From Alphaproteobacteria bacterium (GTDB lineage: Bacteria; Pseudomonadota; Alphaproteobacteria; UBA9219): a stretch of DNA of 45,218 nt. The notes beneath the pieces were generated by a model, which did not search any database, was not told the origin of the DNA, and saw only the letters and a list, made by a program, of their open reading frames with translations. Below are positions 41,573 through 45,218 of this stretch, piece by piece; position 1 is the first letter of the stretch; each line of letters begins with the position of its first letter. Where the stretch lies: NCBI GenBank assembly GCA_026225415.1, contig JAMFSS010000008.1:1-45218 (forward strand), in the 5' to 3' direction. Position numbers and translations under genes: made by a program.

Positions 41573-41629
41573 ATGAAAAATACTTCGTTCCTCGCAAAAT
41601 CCATCCGCCGCGACACACGACGCGCCTAG
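41573..41629 (+). CDS. Possible Arg-rich leader peptide before argG
   Basis: An 18-codon frame encodes four arginines in two adjacent pairs (CGC CGC, then CGA CGC two codons later), ending at a TAG 90 bases before the argG start. Arg codons in tandem before an arginine-biosynthesis gene are what a translation-controlled attenuator would use. A very short GCGC stem (41622-41635) spans its stop and precedes a T5 run (41641-41645). The start has only a weak binding site and no strong competing hairpins were found, so this is a candidate only. Confidence 0.3.
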   Translation: MKNTSFLAKSIRRDTRRA

Positions 41630-41718
41630 CCGCGCACATATTTTTCTGTCCCCCCACATCACCAAAAATTCTTTATCCACACATAGGATAACCGCATTTA
41701 AACTTACGGAGTTTTTTC

Positions 41719-42951
41719 ATGAATGTTTCCGACCTTAAAGGCAAAACAATAGCCTTCGCCGCTTCCGGCGGGCTCGACAGCTGCACCATCACCCATTGGC
41801 TGGCCGAACAAGGCGTCAAAGTCGTCGCCTTCACCGCAGACCTCGCCCAACCCGATGAAACCGATTTCGGCGCGATTGAAAAACGCATGCGCGCTTGTGG
41901 TGCTGTCGATTTTGTCGGCATCCAATTGCAAAAACCAATGGCCGCCATCGGCATCGAAGGCGTCCAAACCCAGGCCTGCTACGAAAGCCGTTACTGGTCG
42001 ACAACGCCCTTTGGCCGCCAAGTCACCGTCGCGGGCATTTTGCCGGAAATGAAAAAGCGCGGCCTGAAAATTTTCAGCCACGGCGCAACCGGTCGCGGCA
42101 ATGACCAGGTGCGCTTTCAACTTATCACCAATATGCGCGAACCGTCTTTTGATACATACGCCCCATGGCGCGACGAAGCCTTCCTGTCGCGGTTCAGCGG
42201 CCGCATGCAAATGATTGATTACTGCGAACAACATGGCCTGCCCATCAAAGCCTCGCGCGACAAACCTTATTCAACCGATGCCAATCTGCTCGGCCTTACG
42301 CATGAAGGTGGCAAGCTGGAATCGCTGGACACACCCGCGCGTTTCGTTACACCCGAAATGGGCGTGTGGCCGGAACAATCGCCCGACAAACCCGAAATCT
42401 TCACGGTACGTTTTGAAAACGGCCATCCGGTCTTGATCAACAACCAACCCGTCGATGATTTAAAGGCTATGCTGATCGCCAATGAAATCGGTGGCAAACA
42501 TGGCATCGGTATCGGCCTGCACATGGTTGAAAACCGTTTCGTCGGCGTGAAATCGCGCGGCATATACGAAGCACCGGGCATGGAATTGCTCGGCACCGCC
42601 TATGGCTTTTTGCTGCAACTGGTTATGGATCGCCGCACCAATGAAATGTTTACCACGCTCTCGGCGGCCATCACCAAACAATTGTATCAAGGCTATTGGA
42701 ACGATGTCGCCACGCGCATGGCCCGCAAAGCGATTGCCGAAGTGACGGAACTGGCGACAGGCACCATCAGTGTGTCGATCTACAAAGGCACCGTGTCCTA
42801 TGTCAATGCAACAGACGCGCCACACTCTTTGTTTTCGGCAGACGGCTCGATGGAAGACGAAGGCTCTTTCGACCACAAAGAATCCGAAGGCTTCCTGCGC
42901 GTCCTCGGCGTCCACGCCCGTTCTATCGCCAACGCCGGTCAGGTGGAATAA
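41719..42951 (+). CDS. argG: Argininosuccinate synthase
   Basis: ArgG joins citrulline and aspartate with ATP to argininosuccinate, the penultimate arginine step. The 410-residue protein has the N-type ATP pyrophosphatase loop AASGGLDS (14-21), FTADLAQPDETDF, the substrate region HGATGRGNDQVRFQL, DKPYSTDANLLGLTHE, and EIGGKHGIGIGLHMVENRFV leading into SRGIYEAPG. It belongs to the longer E. coli-like branch judging from YSTDANLLGLTHE. GGAG lies seven bases before the ATG. argH is not adjacent. A possible arginine-codon leader precedes it. Confidence 0.95.
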   Translation: MNVSDLKGKTIAFAASGGLDSCTITHWLAEQGVKVVAFTADLAQPDETDFGAIEKRMRACGAVDFVGIQLQKPMAAIGIEGVQTQACYESRYWSTTPFGRQVTVAGILPEMKKRGLKIFSHGATGRGNDQVRFQLITNMREPSFDTYAPWRDEAFLSRFSGRMQMIDYCEQHGLPIKASRDKPYSTDANLLGLTHEGGKLESLDTPARFVTPEMGVWPEQSPDKPEIFTVRFENGHPVLINNQPVDDLKAMLIANEIGGKHGIGIGLHMVENRFVGVKSRGIYEAPGMELLGTAYGFLLQLVMDRRTNEMFTTLSAAITKQLYQGYWNDVATRMARKAIAEVTELATGTISVSIYKGTVSYVNATDAPHSLFSADGSMEDEGSFDHKESEGFLRVLGVHARSIANAGQVE

Positions 42952-42970
42952 AACAAGCCGGCTCTAACGT

Positions 42971-43034
42971 CATCCCGGAAGTTTTGCTTTTTTCCGCGCC
43001 AAAGCGCGGGAAAATGCGAAACTATCCGGGATCC
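42971..43034. repeat. REP-like palindrome after argG
   Basis: Outer arms CATCCCGGAAG and CTATCCGGGATCC pair and enclose TTTTGC/GCGAAA and an inner TTCCGCGC/GCGCGGGAA hairpin. The stem is of REP type (relative of the copy at 7161) and lies 20 bases after the argG stop, so it may stabilise the mRNA end or terminate it. It occupies the first third of the 346-base gap 42952-43297. Confidence 0.65.
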
Positions 43035-43102
43035 AGTTTCCCTCTCCATACGACCCCACTTTCATTATTATGGAAATATCTTTCTAGCATGTGATTTTTC
43101 CC

Positions 43103-43131
43103 TTGACAATCATCCCACCCCCTGCTAAAAC
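43103..43131 (+). promoter_or_regulatory. Strong candidate promoter before a structured transcript
   Basis: A perfect -35 box TTGACA (43103-43108) and TAAAAC (43126-43131) are 17 bases apart. The expected start near 43138 coincides with the first base of a hairpin (GCATCCT/AGGATGC). It faces into a region with no plus-strand gene other than the short frame at 43162-43272. Confidence 0.55.
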
Positions 43132-43137
43132 AAACCC

Positions 43138-43280
43138 GCATCCTCTAAAAAAGGATGCCTGATGAAACCGGCTTCCCCGCCAGCCATGGATGAAAGGGAA
43201 GCGCAGGCCCTCAGGGTTGTTGACGTACGTCCTGCCTTACACAGGACGCCTGCAGGGACTGCCATTTTGTAACGAGGGGA
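43138..43280 (+). ncRNA. Candidate structured small RNA or 36-residue gene
   Basis: Right after a good promoter lies a series of perfect local stems. These are GCATCCT/AGGATGC (43138-43158), GCTTCCC/GGGAAGC (43171-43202) and an outer GCAGGC/GCCTGC (43203-43253) around an inner GTCCTG/CAGGAC. Within it a frame from ATG 43162 to TAA 43272 could encode 36 residues (starts MKPASPPAMDERE). Its AGGA binding site (43152-43155) is inside the right arm of the first hairpin. No clear U-rich terminator ends it. It is convergent to greB. I know of no matching RNA family; the call is structural. Confidence 0.4.
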
Positions 43281-43297
43281 ATAAGAAGGGGAATTAT

Positions 43298-43846
43298 TCA
43301 AACATCATAAACAACAGACAGAATTTCAACATACTCCACACCGGAAGGCGTCCGCACGCCCACCTCGTCGCCCGCACGCGCTTTGAGCAAAGCCTTGGCA
43401 ATGGGTGAAATCCAACTGATTTTACCGGCGGATAATTCGGCTTCATCCACGCCGACAATCATCACACATTGCTTGCTGCCATCCGCACGCGCATAACACA
43501 CCGTCGCGCCAAAAAACGCCTGGTCCCGGTTTTTCTGTTGTTGCGGGTCGACGACAACCGCCGACTCTAAACTTTTGGTCAAATACCGCACGCGGCGGTC
43601 AATTTCCCGCAACCGCTTTTTGCCATAAATATAATCACCATTTTCCGAACGGTCGCCATTACCCGCCGCCCACGAAACCACCTCCACCACTTTGGGGCGC
43701 TCAACGCGCATCAATTGGCGCCATTCGTCACGCATCGCTTCAAACCCGCGCGGCGTAACATAGTTTTTGTAATCTATCGGGCGGTCGGCGGCGATTTCAT
43801 CTTCGTCATCCGCGCCGTCGCCTTCTTTGGTAAATGCTTTACTCAT
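43298..43846 (-). CDS. greB: Transcription elongation factor GreB
   Basis: GreB rescues backtracked RNA polymerase by stimulating cleavage of the transcript 3' end. The 182 residues consist of an acidic N-terminal extension of about 20 residues (EGDGADDEDE). The coiled-coil domain (YVTPRGFEAMRDEW ... WAAGNGDRSENGDYIYGKKR with the conserved Asp/Glu tip; core GDRSENGDY) follows. The FKBP-like domain ending SGVEYVEILSVVYD follows. The core GDRSENGDYIYGKKRLREID is typical of GreB rather than GreA. The extension is longer than in E. coli GreB. It is convergent with the structured-transcript region. Confidence 0.93.
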   Translation of the reverse strand: MSKAFTKEGDGADDEDEIAADRPIDYKNYVTPRGFEAMRDEWRQLMRVERPKVVEVVSWAAGNGDRSENGDYIYGKKRLREIDRRVRYLTKSLESAVVVDPQQQKNRDQAFFGATVCYARADGSKQCVMIVGVDEAELSAGKISWISPIAKALLKARAGDEVGVRTPSGVEYVEILSVVYDV

Positions 43847-43942
43847 CAGGATATTTATACACAGTTTATGGGTTTGCCCTTACATCCTATTGGAAATTTA
43901 CGCGCGTTTCTCCATTAAAAATGGCTAGGGAGAAACAATAAT

Positions 43943-44209
43943 ATGGACAATTTAACTGCATTCAAAGTCATTGGCTTTCTGATGACAGCAACAGGCGCCG
44001 CCAACCTTATACGATACAGAACGGGCGCCACAACGGTTCTGGTGGGGCTGGGATTGATGGTCGCCGATGATTATTCCACAACCTGCCTCCGGCTGGATGA
44101 AGACCTTACGGCATTTTTTGTCGATGGCGGAAAAATGGCGGTTAACATTGTCGATTCTTTGTTAGTCGGCGGCGATCATGTTATAAGGCACACAACGCCT
44201 CACCCATGA
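43943..44209 (+). CDS. Small unknown membrane-associated protein
   Basis: The 88-residue product, from an ATG with GGGAG about eleven bases upstream, has two weakly hydrophobic stretches (AFKVIGFLMTATGAANLI and ATTVLVGLGLMVA). The remainder contains a Cys and several acidic residues (TTCLRLDEDLTAF, then VDSLLVGGDHV). No known motif was recognised. It is followed after 13 bases by the MaoC gene on the same strand, with which it may be co-transcribed. Short length makes it less certain than neighbours. Confidence 0.55.
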   Translation: MDNLTAFKVIGFLMTATGAANLIRYRTGATTVLVGLGLMVADDYSTTCLRLDEDLTAFFVDGGKMAVNIVDSLLVGGDHVIRHTTPHP

Positions 44210-44222
44210 AAAAACGCGCCCC

Positions 44223-44660
44223 ATGCTCACCTTGCAAAATCTATCCGTCGGACAGACATTCCAATCCGGCAGCCACACGCTAACGGCACAAGAAATCAAA
44301 AACTACGCCGCGCAATTCGACCCGCAACCTTTCCACATGGATGAAGAAGCGGCCTCACACAGCATCTTTGGCGGGCTGGTTGCCAGCGGTTGGCACACCG
44401 CCTCGCTTAGCATGCGCTTGATTGTGGAGAGCGTGGAACTGGAAGGCGGATTGATCGGCCTTGGCGGCACGTTGCGCTGGCTTAAACCCGTTCGACCCGA
44501 TACCACCCTCAATGTCCAAAGCACCATAACGGCCATCACCCCTTCGCAAAGCAAACCGGGACAAACAATAGTCACATTGCATTGCATAACACGAAACGCC
44601 AAAGGTGAAACGCTTATCGAGTTCGAACCCCAGCTGATGGTTTTTTCAAAACCGACTTAA
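44223..44660 (+). CDS. MaoC-family (hot-dog fold) dehydratase
   Basis: A 145-residue single-domain hot-dog protein of the (R)-specific enoyl-CoA hydratase/MaoC group. The active-site motif FDPQPFHMDEEAA (Asp and His pair) is followed by FGGLVASGWHTASLSMRL, the conserved Gly/Ser turn. GLGGTLRWLKPVRPDTTL follows. It would hydrate or dehydrate acyl-CoA (or related) substrates. It ends four bases into the convergent NDUFS4-like gene. The substrate is unknown; many alphaproteobacterial copies are of unassigned role. Confidence 0.9.
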   Translation: MLTLQNLSVGQTFQSGSHTLTAQEIKNYAAQFDPQPFHMDEEAASHSIFGGLVASGWHTASLSMRLIVESVELEGGLIGLGGTLRWLKPVRPDTTLNVQSTITAITPSQSKPGQTIVTLHCITRNAKGETLIEFEPQLMVFSKPT

Positions 44661-44971
44661 GTTCTTTCCTCATCTTGCGGACGCACGATTTTAAAATTAT
44701 CCAAATAATTCCGCGGCTGCACGCGGCGTTCGGCCGGTTCTTCCACAATCACTTCCCAGCCCTTGTTTTTAACAAAGGCCAACGCATCTTCCTGCGAAGG
44801 AAAATTCAAGCGGTTTTTCATTTCGCCTAACGTATCGCCCGCGCTGGCCCAACCCATAATCGGTTCGGGGATACGTGCCGTCAACAATTCGGGCTCCACA
44901 ACCCATTGGTGCGTTTTCGCGCGCCCTGATTGGGCGGCAGATTTGGCGGGACGGAAAATACGGACGCGCAT
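44657..44971 (-). CDS. NADH dehydrogenase (complex I) accessory subunit, NDUFS4-like
   Basis: The 104-residue protein carries the ETC_C1 family pattern: VRIFRPAKSAAQSGRAKTH followed by QWVVEPE, then MGWASAGDTLGEMKNRLNF, EDALAFVKNKGWEVIVEEP and the C-terminal RRVQPRNYLDNF. The mitochondrial NDUFS4 subunit stabilises the N-module of complex I, and alphaproteobacteria keep the homologue. It supports the taxonomic call. Other nuo genes are not in the window. It precedes mrp on neither operon evidence nor overlap; 54 bases separate them. Confidence 0.93.
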   Translation of the reverse strand: MRVRIFRPAKSAAQSGRAKTHQWVVEPELLTARIPEPIMGWASAGDTLGEMKNRLNFPSQEDALAFVKNKGWEVIVEEPAERRVQPRNYLDNFKIVRPQDEERT

Positions 44972-45025
44972 GGAACACCTTCACATTAATGGACAGCCCC
45001 ACTTTCCCCGCGCCGCTGCTTTCTG

Positions 45026-45218
45026 TCAAGGCACCAACTGCGCCCATAAAGCATCGGCAATCGCGCGATACTGCGCGGCTATCGCGCCTTCGGGGTCGGC
45101 CAGCACCAACGGCGTTCCGGCATCGGATTTTTCACGCACAGCGATATCGAGCGGTATTTCGCCAAGGAACGGCAGGCCCAGCCTGTCCGCTTCGGCATGC
45201 GCGCCGCCATGGCTGAAA
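45026..45218 (-). CDS. mrp: Mrp/ApbC-type iron-sulphur carrier ATPase (partial, C-terminal end)
   Basis: Only the last 63 residues lie in the window; the 5' end runs past base 45218. The visible frame reads FSHGGAHAEADRLGLPFLGE, then IPLDIAVRE and SDAGTPLV, ending with YRAIADALWAQL and TGA (45026-45028). This is the conserved C-terminus of Mrp/ApbC P-loop proteins that carry 4Fe-4S clusters to target enzymes. The ATP-binding part is outside the window, so the assignment rests on the C-terminal motifs. Confidence 0.85.
   Translation of the reverse strand, partial: FSHGGAHAEADRLGLPFLGEIPLDIAVREKSDAGTPLVLADPEGAIAAQYRAIADALWAQLVP

Noticed and set aside
43159-43202. CTGATGA followed later by GAAA, resembling hammerhead ribozyme core
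   Set aside because: The segment between them does not form the expected stem II, and no NUH cleavage site stands at the matching position; the cleavage nucleotide upstream of the first hairpin would be C-C-C.
43113-43266. 47-codon minus-strand frame through the structured transcript
   Set aside because: No binding site before its ATG, and the plus-strand promoter and stems explain the region better; kept only as an alternative in the finding.

Overview
The window looks like a piece of an alphaproteobacterial chromosome of moderate G+C, mostly housekeeping genes with a surface-glycan block in the middle. Group markers include an ATP12-type F1-ATPase assembly chaperone, an NDUFS4-type complex I accessory subunit, a hopanoid-transporter (HpnN) gene followed by mlaA, a class II DAHP synthase, an HU gene next to tRNA-Val, a zinc-finger HscB, and an alpha/beta hydrolase beside a cysteine desulfurase. 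A finer taxonomic placement cannot be read from the sequence alone.

Layout. 1-5103: tRNA-Asn with its own promoter, a small unknown gene, the class II DAHP synthase, an unknown helical protein, ettA and a small lipoprotein. 5269-8076: an iron-sulphur remnant (hscB with an altered HPD motif, cysteine desulfurase, divergent alpha/beta hydrolase). 8093-8826: an AT-richer two-gene cassette, a small acidic protein coupled to a PIN nuclease. 8823-10829: adk and secY, apart from their usual ribosomal-protein operon. 11054-14809: an unknown anchored protein, an ABC1/UbiB-type kinase, an adenine deaminase-type enzyme and fabG. 14866-15367: a GIY-YIG nuclease gene split by a -1 frameshift at a TTTAAAA heptamer, then tRNA-Pro with a long palindrome at its 3' end. 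15427-18896: hpnN-mlaA and a clear bidirectional terminator. 18933-22801: an AsmA/YhdP-like giant protein and ATP12.

22926-37802: bcp and tsaC run without a gap into a glycan block. It holds three multi-membrane GT-C-like proteins, a zinc-binding sugar C-methyltransferase, two NAD-dependent sugar epimerase/dehydratases, a second methyltransferase, a heptose-7-phosphate kinase (HddA-like), a convergent heptose-1-phosphate nucleotidyltransferase (HddC-like), two GT2 enzymes and an AglD/LPG-synthase-like membrane protein. Together these suggest GDP-heptose made and modified (epimerised or reduced, C-methylated), then put on a lipid carrier and into a surface polymer. 37859-39069: tRNA-Val, HU and an MgtC-like protein. 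39395-41533: a GT4 glycosyltransferase with an extra C-terminal region and a stand-alone prepilin-peptidase N-terminal domain. 41573-45218: argG with a possible Arg-rich leader, a structured possible small RNA or 36-residue gene, greB, a small unknown gene, a MaoC dehydratase, the NDUFS4 homologue and the 3' end of mrp.

Small-scale patterns that genes do not explain: a palindromic intergenic repeat family (5918-6000 and 41089-41182, with relatives at 39191-39340), inverted repeats that include the encoded CCA of all three tRNA genes, and the promoter-led structured transcript at 43103-43272. No insertion sequence, CRISPR array, rRNA or phage module was seen. All function calls rest on reading motifs by eye; no database search was made.
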